Shown here: in pieces, positions 1-10,172 of the stretch
Position numbering within the stretch: the stretch's first letter is position 1
Layout: each line of letters begins with the position of its first letter
Made by a program: the position numbers and the translations under genes
Assembly (NCBI GenBank): GCA_000231825.2
Contig: JH720381.1
Span: forward strand, 23,167-46,593
DNA length: 23,427 nucleotides
From: Tetrahymena elliotti 4EA
Taxonomy: Eukaryota; Ciliophora; Oligohymenophorea; Hymenostomatida; Tetrahymenidae
Reading direction: 5' to 3'
The notes under the pieces: model-generated
The model's input: the letters and a program-made list of their open reading frames with translations, nothing else
What the model was told of the DNA's origin: nothing
Databases searched by the model: none

Positions 1-45
1 ATGACTAAATTTTTATTATAAAATTTCATTTTTATTTTTTATTAT

Positions 46-300
46 TCATTCAAATAAATTTAAAAAAAATAATTTAACCAATTATTAAAAATAATATTTA
101 TTCCATTAATCTGAAACATAATTTTTCACACCTCTAAGCAATTTATTAAGGTTTTCTGCAGTTAATTTATTTCTTCTTTCACTGAGTCTAAAACAAGTAG
201 TAGAAAAGACTCTCTCACTTTTGATTGAAATAAGCTAAAATTGTTTTGCAATTTTTTACTTGATATTTCTTTTGGAATTTTGTCTTCTTGCTGCTCTTTT
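46..300 (-). mobile_element. hAT transposase C-terminal (hATC dimerisation) remnant
   Basis: Read on the minus strand with the ciliate code, this segment carries the hallmark of the hAT-family dimerisation domain: SERVFSTT near 200-220, then RLSERRNKLTAENLNKLL at about 137-190, and a TGA stop at 46-48. The general hAT pattern is SERvFS..., RR, L(s/t)pe, L. In intact elements this region mediates transposase dimerisation and completes the RNase H-like catalytic fold. Upstream the same frame stays open past 420, but the sequence there is low-complexity (Lys/Gln/Asn-rich) and I recognise no catalytic core or BED zinc finger. It therefore looks like an isolated 3' fragment of an old element. A domesticated hAT-derived gene whose other exons lie elsewhere cannot be excluded, but no clear exon is visible upstream. 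Confidence 0.68.
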
Positions 301-499
301 TAATTCTTTAATTTAAACTATTTCTTCACTAATTTAACTTTTAATTTACAAATTTTATTCATTAGTTATACCCACCATTTTTGTATTCTTTCTATTTTGA
401 ATATGATTTGTTTTTTTTTAATTAATTAAGTATAATAGAAATTTATTTGTTTTCAATTCAAAATTAATATGTTAATAAATATATATGAAATTTAACAAA

Positions 500-539
500 T
501 TATTCGAATTCAAAAAATTTGTAAAGATAATTCGAATAA
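500..539. repeat. Short inverted repeat between the two transposase remnants
   Basis: TTATTCGAATT at 500-510 is repeated as its exact reverse complement at 529-539, separated by 18 nt. Each arm itself contains the palindrome ATTCGAAT. It sits just beyond the 3' end of the Merlin-like transposase remnant and upstream of the hAT remnant. It could be a trace of a transposon end or simply a hairpin. I saw no matching copy on the far side of the Merlin-like remnant. Confidence 0.5.
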
Positions 540-544
540 AGAAT

Positions 545-1375
545 ATTCTTGCCCAACACCAAATAAAGGGGGGCTGAACTTACCTACTGCTTTTAATTAA
601 GCCCATAAACTTTCAATATTATTTGTTGTAAAGCTTCCAGGTCCAAAACCCAAAGAATGGTTGAAGCGTATGTGCTCATATCCAGCTTATGAGAGAAAAT
701 TATAGCAATTTGCTTTGTCAGTATAAATTGTTGTTTAGTTATTAGGGGTTGTTTGAATATAATGTAAAAATTCTAAGCTGTTTTTTATGTTGCATTACCA
801 ATTTCTAAAACTAGGAATCTATTTGTATAGCGTTCAAAAAAGCCTAAGACCTAGCATTGTGATTCAATTTTATCTCTTAGATTGAATTTAAATGTGTAAA
901 GAGGAGGGATTCATCCACCTCTATCCCTCTGTTTTATCTCTACTACAGTTCTGGAGGATACTACCATAAATTTAAATTAACATTTTCTTCTTAGATAAAA
1001 AATGAGATCACTTACCTAAAATAGCTAAAATAAGTTTTAACTGATGATCTCGAGCATTAGCAGAATTCTTAAGCTTTAAGAGTTGAGTAATTTTTAGAAA
1101 AAACTATTACAATTCAAAGGATACATGTTAGAGATAGTTTTGTTTTCTCAAGTGGTGAGTTGATTCTAATAAAATAACTTCGTTAGCAGTAACTGCATCT
1201 CCAACTGTATTAATCTAAATGACCAATGTCTTTGATATAAGATAAAGGTTACCCATAATTAGAACAGTTACCAGTATCACAAAACAATCCACTTCTTAAA
1301 ATATGATATTAGAAAAATATTTGGATGGTTACATTCAAACTATGACTTAATAACAAATAGTAATCCTATTAGTTT
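545..1375 (-). pseudogene. Merlin/ISXO2-like DDE transposase, decayed copy
   Basis: On the minus strand with the ciliate code, pieces of an IS1016/ISXO2-type (Merlin superfamily) transposase appear in the expected order but in different frames. First is an N-terminal zinc-ribbon-like segment: CDTGNC (about 1264-1281) and WRCSYCQRSYFIR (about 1165-1203), followed by KLSLTCIL. An in-frame TGA sits at 1114-1116. Next come TVVEI and VDESLL (first catalytic Asp, about 913-915), then QVLGFFERYTNRFLVLEIGN (about 800-865), and finally a long piece with TIYTDKANCY (second Asp, about 718) and FNHSLGFGPGSF-TTNNIESLWAQLK (catalytic Glu, about 611). About 34 residues separate Asp and Glu, close to the family's DD36E spacing. 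At least two frame changes plus the TGA show that this copy is not functional. The usual C-terminal tail after the ESLWAQLK segment is not recognisable. A GTAAGT...TAG segment (about 961-1017) might be an intron. Confidence 0.75.
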
Positions 1376-2872
1376 ATATTTTACTAGTAATTAATATTTA
1401 ATATCTTCTTTTACTTTTAATTTCTTTCAACTGATATTAATTCATATATGTTTATTATAAAGTGTAAATAAAGAAGAGAGAATCAATAAGTATTAATATT
1501 TAAATTATATTATTAATTTTTATTCCTATGATTTCAACTGATGTACATACAAATATCAAATAATCATAAATAAATCGCCAATCTAATCACATACTAGTAA
1601 TGAAATTTTATATTGACTATCTAACTGGTAATTGGTAAAATAAATATTAGTACTAGGAAAAAACTCCCTCTTTAATTCTAAATCGTACTGTGAGAACTCA
1701 TATCGTACTAGCTGGTAACCCCCAAATAAAAGCAATTAAAATGTATTTTTTATCAAATTTGATGATTAATAATATATTTTAAAATTAATTTTTTCTCTTA
1801 AATGGCATTTAGCAATGTATTGAAAAAATCATAAAAAAGGATAAAAATTGAATTTTTATTTATTGTTTAATCTTTTTTTAATTCACTAATTTTTACTAAA
1901 TTACTTGCTTTATTTTTTTTCAAATATATTTTTTATTTACTCGACATTAAAATATTTTATTATTTTACCTTTTTTGTAAAAAATATTTCTAGTTTTTTCT
2001 TTTCTTAATCCAAAAATAATGTTAAAGGTATAATTAATACTTGCTGCCTGCTACTTTAAATAAGCTTTAAACAAATATATTTAAATATCCAAAAGTGTTA
2101 AATTTTCACACAAAAAATCTTAAGATGTTTCTAGTATAAATATCTTAATAAATTTTGGCTAGGATATCAAAAAAAATAGACACCATAATCTATAATTTGT
2201 ATTTTGAAACCTTATTATTAACATTCTTATTCGATATTATAGTGAAATATATATACCATATTCTCTAGTTATCTAGTTCCGAGGAATTGCAACAAAAAAG
2301 TATTTTTAAGCTGTAGTTCAATTTTTTGCTTGTTCATGGATATTGGCTTGGATTTTTTTAACATGAAATTAAGTAAATAAATAGACACCAAATAAAATTT
2401 TCATATATTTAAGTTTTAGCATCTTTTTTTAAAAAATATCATTTTTGTTTTTCTTGATAAAATAGTATATTTTAATATTTCATTTATTAAATTTATTTTT
2501 AATGGTGATATTATTCTGCTAAATATAAAATAAAATTAAATAATAAAAATATTAGTAAAATTTATTAATTTTAACTTGTGTTCCACATTACCTTTCTTTT
2601 ATAATAATATCTGAAAATAGCATCATTCTAATTAAAAAAAGAATTAGACCTTAAAGGTAAAAGAAAAGAAGATTTATTTAATCAAATCATTTAAATTTAT
2701 AATCAAGGCTGAAAATAAAAATTAACTTTGAAGAAGAAATTTATTCTTTATAAACATTTTTTATTTTTAACCAACACCCAAATGTTGGAAACCACTTATA
2801 CATGCACTAATGGTTTGAATATTTTATTCAAATAGAACTTATGTGATAACTTATATAACATATGTACGAGAT
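1376..2872. other. A+T-rich stretch without recognisable genes
   Basis: No convincing protein similarity, RNA gene or long repeat was found on either strand. Some sub-stretches are open with the ciliate code (for example around 2700-2830 on the minus strand), but with a single stop codon and this base composition, open runs of 60-100 codons are expected by chance. The motif AATAGACACCA occurs twice, near 2177 and 2381, as a direct repeat of unknown meaning. Confidence 0.5.
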
Positions 2873-3846
2873 ATATCTCTAATTGTTAATAGGACTAGCA
2901 ACTAAGCTGGACAGCCAGTCTATTTGTAGCTCTTTGGAGCTTATAGAGATCAAAAATTGTATATTTCAATAATTTTTATGAAGCTTAGATAAATAAAGCT
3001 TTATCAAAATGTATAAAAACTGACTTTTCATTAGTTTTTTCTTCTTCTAAAAATAGTTTAATTAACTTTGAAAATATAGAGTGACAAACATAGCATAAAA
3101 TTTATTAATTTTGTTAGTAAATTTCTTTAATTAATTCAAATAAATTGTTCTCTTGCTCAATAAATATGGCTAGGTATATCTTATGTAATATTTAAAGTGT
3201 TAATGATAACATTAAGCGAGCAATTGAATATTTAGTTATATTTATTTTAATTTATTATTTTAAATTTTTTCATTTGATAATAAATCTAAAGTAGAATTAA
3301 CTAAGTTAACTTCTTCTATTTAGAATTCTTTCAAAACTTAAAAAGAGTTTTTAGATGAAAAATTATATTTTATTAAATTATTTTTATTTATCAATTTTTA
3401 AAATAAATATAAAGCTTAAAGGATGTACAAGAAAATATTCAGCTCCTAAATCATTATTTGGAGAGCCTTATATTGACCTTTTTAGTGTAAAAGTAATTTT
3501 AATATTTTATCATTATTCTTCTCAATTGATTTAAGTTAAATATTAATTAAAGTATGACATCTATGGATTAGGTATTATCCTCTTAGAGCTGATTCTTGGG
3601 AGATTTTTATAAATAGAAGAATGTGTATCTATTGCTAAAGGATAGTTGGATCATATAATCAACAATAAAAAGATATATTACGAACTTAATTAAATTATAA
3701 TTAAAATGATTTAGACCTAATATAAAGATAGATTTAATTCTAAAGAACTTACAGATTAGCCGTTCAATAACCACTAAATTTAGATAATCATTTCTTAAAT
3801 TCAATTTTCAATACAAACCAAAAGAATCAACATTTTACTAAAATGA
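2873..3846 (+). pseudogene. Decayed protein-kinase-like gene
   Basis: Pieces of an eukaryotic protein kinase fold occur in order on the plus strand. A hinge-like segment LFGAYRDQKLYI is at about 2930-2970. A helix-E-like segment SLAQQIWLGISYV is at about 3149-3190. A catalytic-loop-like VNDNIKRAIEYL begins at 3199, with NDN where HRD is expected. Then comes GCTRKYSAP (3421-3447), matching the GTxxYxAPE activation-segment end. After a plausible 66-nt intron (3487-3552) follow YDIYGLGIILLELILG (helix F region) and DRFNSKELTDQPF (the R...eLL.hPF end of the domain). The first two pieces are in a different frame from the rest. The DFG motif is missing just before 3421 and the HRD triad is replaced. 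The C-lobe match is strong and the N-lobe match is moderate. It is best read as a pseudogene; a divergent pseudokinase with unrecognised introns is the alternative. The frame ends at TGA 3844-3846. Confidence 0.58.
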
Positions 3847-5988
3847 GTTTAAAAATGTTAAAGAATTTAAGAAAATCTAAGAAACTATTTAGAGAATCAT
3901 TAATCATTTAGATCTAGATCTTGGGTAGTTTTTTATTTTTAATGAATTAACTATAAGCCTTGATTAGTTATTTATTTGTTGAGAAAAAATAATTTATAAA
4001 TTCCATTAAAGTCGAATGAATAAATATTAAAAGTTACTTTTAAATTTTTATGAATTGAAAAAAACCAACATTCTTAAAGAATTAAATAAGTTTTAGGGAA
4101 ATTTATTGTAATACCTTAAAAATTATCCTCTGCATTTAATGAAGTAAATTTAGAAAAAATGAATTTTTTTGAATAACTTTTGAATGATCATTGTCAGTCA
4201 AACAGTTTTAAAATTATATTTTTCTAAAATTTAAATTATTTATTTGTACCATTTTAGATTTCTATTTATTTATTTCATTTTAACTAATTATCTATGTTTT
4301 TTTGTATTTGCAAGATTCTGATCGTAGATATAAAATTGATTTTGTTTATGATATTTTGCTCCTTAAATGATATGAATAGAAAAAAATAAGATGGATATTA
4401 AATTAAATTTATTTCAGAAATATTTTGAATGAATGAATGAAAAACCGATTTACAAAAATTAACTTTTTACCCTAGATTAATTTTTTAATGAAATTATGGA
4501 TTTTTATAATTTAGTTTTAAATGTTTGTTCAAAAAATTAAATTTGTATTGAAATATTTTTTTAATTTGAAAATTTGGCTTTGAGATTTATTTCTAATTAT
4601 TTTTGAAAAAATACAAAAAACCTCAGCTTTTTATTTTTTAGCTACCTATTAACTAAAATAAATACAGCACTTAGCAATAAAAATAAAAAATAAAGTATTT
4701 TGAGATACTAATTATGAAACATTATATCTCTACAAAAGTTACACAGATTATGATCCTCATTTTTATCTATAAATTTCAGAATAAATTCAATTTTTATCTT
4801 TATTGTGCCAATCACAATAGATTTAAATGGTACCTATTTATTAAATAAAGTATTTTTTAGCCACATTTAGATTGATTTTCATATTTTTTTCTGCTATGAA
4901 ATTAACAATATATCTATTTCAAATGAAATGAGTTGATATAAAATACAATATTTTTCTATACCATATTACTTATACTCATTCTGTTACTCTACTTGATAAA
5001 CTAATTTTTTTGCTATTTATAATTCAAAATTGACTCTAAGAAAAAGAAAATTTTTAATAGACAATATTTTAAAGTTTAATTTGTTTTAAAGATATGTACA
5101 TTATTTTAATAACTTTTTTTTCAATTGTGGAAGAAAAATTAGAAACCTACGTTTATATTTGTTTAAAGTTTCAATTCTAGTCCAATCTTAATTAAAGTTA
5201 TTCATTTTAAGATTAAGTAATAGTGAAATTAAATTTTTATTATCAAATTATGAAATGGTTAATTTGTTTAAAAGTTATGTATTTTTTTAAATTTAATTTA
5301 AGTTCAATGCTTTTAATTGATAAACTTTGTTAACAATTTAAAAAATCAGCATCATGAAAGAAATTTTATTTTTATTTTTCATTTTTAATCTAAAAAAAAT
5401 TAAATTAGTTTTGTAATCTCTAAAAATAAAAAGATTAATTTCTTTGAGGTTTCTTGAGTAAAATTTGAATATTTATTGTCTCTTTTTAAGAAAGATTGAA
5501 TTTAAATTTAGTGATTTTATTACTTGTATTTAAATTTTAAATTCAGAATTATTCAGATTAGAACAATAATTAACATCCTTTCATTTCTTATCAGAAAACA
5601 ATCAAAATTTAAAAAGTTGATTATTTAAAAGAATTAATCACAAAATGCAAGAATATTTAATCAAAATAATAAAAATAACATTCTATGTTAATTTTTATTA
5701 TATGGCAGTATTTTATAAAGACCAAAAAAGGATTTGAATTTATTTTTTAAGATATTTAGATAAATGATATTTGCAAATATTTTCTCATACATAGAAAAAA
5801 GAATATGAATTATAGATTATTAAAAATCCAAATTATTTGGTCTTAAAATAAGAGTAAAGCTGCCAAAAATTAAACGATGCAAAAATTAATGAAAGTTTAT
5901 TAGTATTTATGAATTAGTATTGCAAATTTGACATCATAAGTAATAAGTATTATCTTAAATTAAAAAATATAGAGGGAGGGAACATCAA
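3847..5988. other. Gene-free A+T-rich spacer
   Basis: About 2.1 kb of very A+T-rich sequence with poly-A and poly-T runs. I see no convincing gene. There is a short GAAT tandem run at about 4427-4440. The stretch directly after the kinase relic (3850-4010) is open in two frames and contains HLDLDLG, faintly like the Leu-rich segments that follow some ciliate kinases, but too weak to annotate. Confidence 0.5.
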
Positions 5989-7010
5989 ATGAATAATTAA
6001 TTTTCGTTAAAAGAAATACAAGAAAAAGAAGGAAAGTAATAATAAAAAAAAGAAGTGAAGTTGAATTGATTAATGATGTAAAAGTCAACTGAGGAGTTAA
6101 TAAAGTAGAACCTAGTAAAAAAACTTAACATTTTTATATAAACAAAGCAATATAAAATGAAATAAATTTGTCTAAAATTATACAAAATTAGGCCAAGCGT
6201 GGATTTATCAAAGATCCCATGGATGAGAATTTTTTTGATATGATTTAGATCTACTTGTTTCCACATTACAAGTTATTATCATTTGCAAATCTAATAGTAT
6301 TGATTGATACTATTTTTTACATTTCCACCTTATGCTATGATGAGCTTGAAGAGAATGGAGGATTTTTATCTCCATCTTCTTATAGCCTATACACCTTTGG
6401 CCATATTTATCCTCCTAAAATGAAAAGCGGATAATATTATAGATTTATAACACCAATATTTCTATACTCAAATTTAATACATTATTTATTCAGCATGTTT
6501 ACAAAGATGTATTTCTTATAGCTGATAGAGTATTTCTAAGGATTTTTTAAAACCTTTTTTATTTATCTTATTGTTTGCACATACGGAGTTGTTTTTAACT
6601 CGCTATTTACTGATGTACCTGGAGTTGGAGGATCTTTTTTTATTGGGTTAATACTTATTTGTCTTGTATAAGAAAGTGATCAGACAGGAATGAAAAGTGT
6701 TTATAATTAATTTTCTTTTATTTCTAGTTAACAAAGCTAAGTTAGAAAATCAATAATAGTATTCTTACTCCTCTTAACTGTCTATGTAATGAATTAAGTT
6801 TTCCCTAACATCCCTGTATTAGGTCACTGTGGAAGCTTTTTTATGAGCTAAATACTGTCTAACATTTTCACCAATTAAATACCAAACTAGAAAAAATTAA
6901 ATAAAATTTTATGGCTAATAATATCTATCATATTATACATAGGTTCCTTTTACGTCTTCTGCTTCCTAAAAACTAGCTCTTAATTAAATTCCTACCTAGA
7001 AGAAATTTGA
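5989..7010 (+). CDS. Rhomboid-family intramembrane protease-like protein
   Basis: Predicted 313-aa multi-pass membrane protein. Rhomboids are serine proteases that cut transmembrane segments within the membrane, using a Ser in TM4 and a His in TM6. Model: exon 1 5989-6035, intron 6036-6115 (80 nt), exon 2 6116-7010, stop TGA. Exon 2 is well supported; exon 1 and its ATG are less certain. Rhomboid marks: GQYYRFITPIFL (121-132) before TM2, LIHYLF with His138, VGGSFFIGL with the putative nucleophile Ser189, and LGHCGSFF with His253; a final hydrophobic segment follows (LWLIISIILYIGSFYVFCFL). Departures from the consensus: the usual TM2 H...H...N pattern is Y133, H138, S142; the residue after the catalytic Ser is Phe rather than Gly; and the Gly three residues after the TM6 His is Ser. 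The dyad is thus kept while surrounding residues have drifted. Activity is plausible but not assured; an inactive derlin/iRhom-like role is possible. TAA and TAG are used as Gln throughout. Confidence 0.8.
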
Positions 7011-7996
7011 AGATCAATCAAATTATCTAAAACGCTTTTTAGCTAATTTAGTAGAAATCTTATTCCTATTTATAAAACTAGAAAAAATAATCAAATTTAA
7101 AATAAATATAAAAGTTATCAATTAATTGATTAAAATAAGATTTAATTCATTATTCACTCATAAAATTAAAAAAAAATACTAAAAAAAAGATAGATTTAAT
7201 ATTTATTATTTAATTTAAATATTTCTAAACATTAATCTAATTTTAAACAACTTAGTAATAATTTATTAATTATATTTATATTTTTTGTAGTAAATCTAAT
7301 TAATATTAGCATTTCTCTACCTATATATTAGTTTATTCATTTTTACCTTTCTTACATAATTCATTATTTTTAAACCCTTTGTTAAAATAAGCAAACAGAT
7401 ATACATATAATTTTAAGCAATTTCATAACAATTGTATTAATTTTCTTTTTGCTTTTTAGCTTGTGGATTATTATTTCAGAATTTTAAGCTAAGTTGTTTT
7501 TAAATATGTCTTATCAACTTACTTTTTGTAAATAATTAAATTTAATTAAAGAAAAGACATCAAATATTAATTAAAGCTAAACAGTTTAAAAATCATTTCC
7601 TAAATATATACATGTTTTTATTAATAAATTTAATTATTGATTTCAATATTTCTTTAACTTTTTCAATACTAATTTACATACATTTTAAATTTTAACTAAT
7701 ATTTTAAAGAAGACCAATTGTCATCAATTTATTTTTAAATAATTTTCTTCCTTACTTTAAAAAAAATATTTTTTTAGAAATTTTTTTAAAATTTTAAGGA
7801 TTTTATAATTTTTTATGGGGGGAGTTTCTTTAATATCAAATAGAAATTTTATAAGGCTGAATTTTATGATAATTTTATTAAAGACAAATATTTGTTAAGA
7901 TAGAATTTTATAATATTTATATAATGTATATTTTACCATTAACAATAGTAAATATATTAGAATAACTCATATATTCTTATTATTTTAGATAATTAT
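7011..7996. other. Spacer between rhomboid gene and DJ-1-like gene
   Basis: This is the space between two convergent genes. It is very A+T-rich, with an isolated GGGGGG near 7817. The plus strand has a stop-free stretch of about 90 codons (around 7290-7640) that includes a hydrophobic run, but it has no early ATG and no recognisable motif, so it is probably chance. Confidence 0.45.
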
Positions 7997-9508
7997 TCAA
8001 TTAAAGGTAGAAAGGATAACTTGTCCATAAGAAATTTACTTCTTTTCTTTTCTGTTGACAAAGCCAGCTAAGGCGGTATCAACACCAACATCTCTATCTT
8101 CAGGAACTTGATTAATTCTTTGAATTACTTAGTTTTCTGGGTGTTTAAGCTTCAAAGGAAGTAAGAGATCTAAGGCAGAAGAAGATAGAATTACTTGCTT
8201 TGTATTCATATTGATAACTTAGTTTAAGAAATCTACAAATCCATCATCATTTCTAAGAACAGCGTTTGTTGAGAATAAACCGCCGGGAATGATGAGATTA
8301 TCAAAGGGAATATTTTTCTAAATAATTTCATCATAAGAATAATCACAAACAATTTTTCTCAAGGGCTTAACTGATGGGTAGTTGAATGTAAAGATTTATG
8401 AGTTTTTGTATTCCTTAACCCAAGAAGGACAAATTGAGAAGCTTTGATTTTGAGAGATCTTTAAATTCTAAAATAATTAATCAAGATCACTTTGAACTAC
8501 ACCACTTGATACAGCAATTAAAGAGATGCTTTGTTTGCTAGCTTGTAAGATTTCTTCCTAGTTGACTGATCTCAAGAAACGACTTTAGCTAATAAAGTTA
8601 TGAACAAGACTTACTGAAGGTAATGAGGAAAGGAGAGTACTTTCAGGTATTAATTCAAAAATACCTTTTAAGTACATTTTTCCTTTGGGATATCCTTCTT
8701 TTGTTCTAAGAGGAGTAAAATTGTCAGCAGTTGGCAATTTTTCATTTAAATGGAAATATTCATTTGAAACCATGGTAGCAAATTAAATTGATGCATTAGG
8801 ATCACGAGCCAAGATAACTCTAGGTTTATTCTAGGACTTGAGATTAATAGCAGGAGTGGAAGTAAAAGTTTCTAAAGGAATATTATGAGCCTTTAAGTAG
8901 GTTTAGAAAGTGTTTACTGAAGCGGGGCTACCAGTTAAGTCTTAGCCAAGGAAATCGTCAATGATACCTGATTAAATGAAGAGTTCTGTACCTGAGCACA
9001 TGAATATGACTAATTTTTCAGAATTTCTCTTGTCTTCATAGAAAGACTTAAGCTTTTGAAGGAATATCTTGTTATTTCTCAAAGCTGAAGAGCTAGGTAA
9101 TCCACCTGGAATATAAATTACATCGTAATCGTTAAAATTTTCCTTATTGATATCTTAAGTAAGATTTTTAGGAACTCTATAAGAAGGCTTATAGAAATCG
9201 CTAAGAATAACATCAGTATCCAAGCCATTGTAATCAATACCAAAAGTGATTTACTTGGCACCTCTATCAATCAAATAATTAAAGAAATAGTAAACTTCTT
9301 GGTCTTCAACACCATGAGAGAAAGCGAAAAGCACTTTGAGATTTTCTAAGGCTTTATTTGAAGATGGAACTGGGAGCTAATCAGGATATTCATCACCACT
9401 TCCTAGGACATCTTGCAATCTAGTGATGCTTTCATATTTTAAGGTGTTAACTTTGCAAATAAGTAAAATTAGTATTAAAGAAATTAAAAAGCTGTATTTT
9501 GAAGCCAT
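7997..9508 (-). CDS. Secreted protein with two DJ-1/PfpI (GATase-1-like) domains
   Basis: Single-exon gene encoding 503 aa; ATG at 9506-9508, stop TGA at 7997-7999, with many in-frame TAA/TAG codons read as Gln. The N-terminus has a typical signal peptide (KYSFLISLILILLICKVNT, residues 4-22), so the product probably enters the secretory or lysosomal route. Domain 1 (about 57-240) has VLFAFSHGVEDQEVYY with the conserved acidic residue before the nucleophile, IYIPGG (131-136), and FMCSGTELF with Cys171 in the nucleophile-elbow position. Domain 2 (about 300-480) repeats the plan with LIIPGGLFSTNAVLR and VILSSSALDLL, where Ser443 replaces the Cys. DJ-1/PfpI proteins include chaperones, deglycase-type enzymes and peptidases; the exact activity cannot be told. 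Only the first domain keeps the Cys, so the second may be structural. The ATG is at the start of the signal peptide and no upstream ATG is needed. The gene converges on the rhomboid gene. Confidence 0.9.
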
Positions 9509-10149
9509 TTTTATGAATATTTTAGTTAAATTATCTTTAGATTTTTCTTGATTAATAAATAAATTTTAGAATGTTTAAAAAACATTAATAAATCATTTAA
9601 TTAAAAAATTCCAGAAGTTTAAAAGAAATTTTGTAGCAAAAAAGCTGTAAGAGGATAAATTAATTCAGTAAAAATCAATATTCATATTAAAGGACAATAA
9701 CACATAAATTATTAAATAATTAAAAATTTAAAAATATAACCAAAACTTCAATCTCAAATAGCTTTTCAAAAAAAAACAAACAAACCATTAAAAAAATGCA
9801 CAAAATCTACCAATTTTTAATTACAAGAGCCTTAAAAAAGTTTATCTATTTTTATTCTTAAAAAAATTTTAGCAAATTGTTCATTCTCTTAATTAGTGCA
9901 AGTAAGTTGATAAAAAAGCTTTTTTATATTTTTAAAAAGACCATAATTTAAGTAATCCCTAATTATTGAGAATGGGTGATAGATATATTTGATATTATGA
10001 AATTTTATTAATAAAAACTAAAATTAACTTGTGCATTACAAGCAATTTTTTCTAGAAATCATCTATTTGTTCTTACAATTTAACATTTCTGATATAATTT
10101 TTGTTACTTTTAATCATTTATTAAAAAATAATCTTAAGGCTACTTATCA

Positions 10150-10172
10150 TGATCAGCATAGGCTGACCAATA
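10150..10172. repeat. Small imperfect hairpin in A+T-rich spacer
   Basis: GATCAGC and GCTGACC face each other around a short ATAG loop, with TCAGC/GCTGA as the exact part of the stem. It stands out because the surrounding spacer is almost pure A+T. Function unknown; it may be chance. Confidence 0.35.

Noticed and set aside
2177..2392. AATAGACACCA occurring twice about 200 bp apart, considered as transposon ends
   Set aside because: The copies are direct rather than inverted, short, and flank nothing recognisable.
3607..3804. Standard-code minus-strand ORF of 65 codons
   Set aside because: It is antisense to the kinase-like C-lobe, whose plus-strand ciliate-code frame has clear family motifs.
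4316..4374. Peptide-like stretch on the plus strand (LQDSDRRYKIDFVYDILLLK)
   Set aside because: Only about 20 codons before a TGA, no recognisable family and no flanking exons.
5997..6266. Standard-code minus-strand ORF of 89 codons
   Set aside because: It lies antisense to the N-terminal part of the rhomboid gene, is Phe/Tyr/Ile-rich and has no family resemblance; a shadow of an A-rich coding strand.
7290..7640. Hydrophobic stop-free stretch considered as a small membrane-protein gene
   Set aside because: No ATG near its start, no motif, and such open runs are expected with a single stop codon in A+T-rich DNA.
8585..8773. Separate 62-codon minus-strand ORF
   Set aside because: It is an internal slice of the DJ-1-like protein, cut only because TAG is read as a stop; the frame continues on both sides with the ciliate code.
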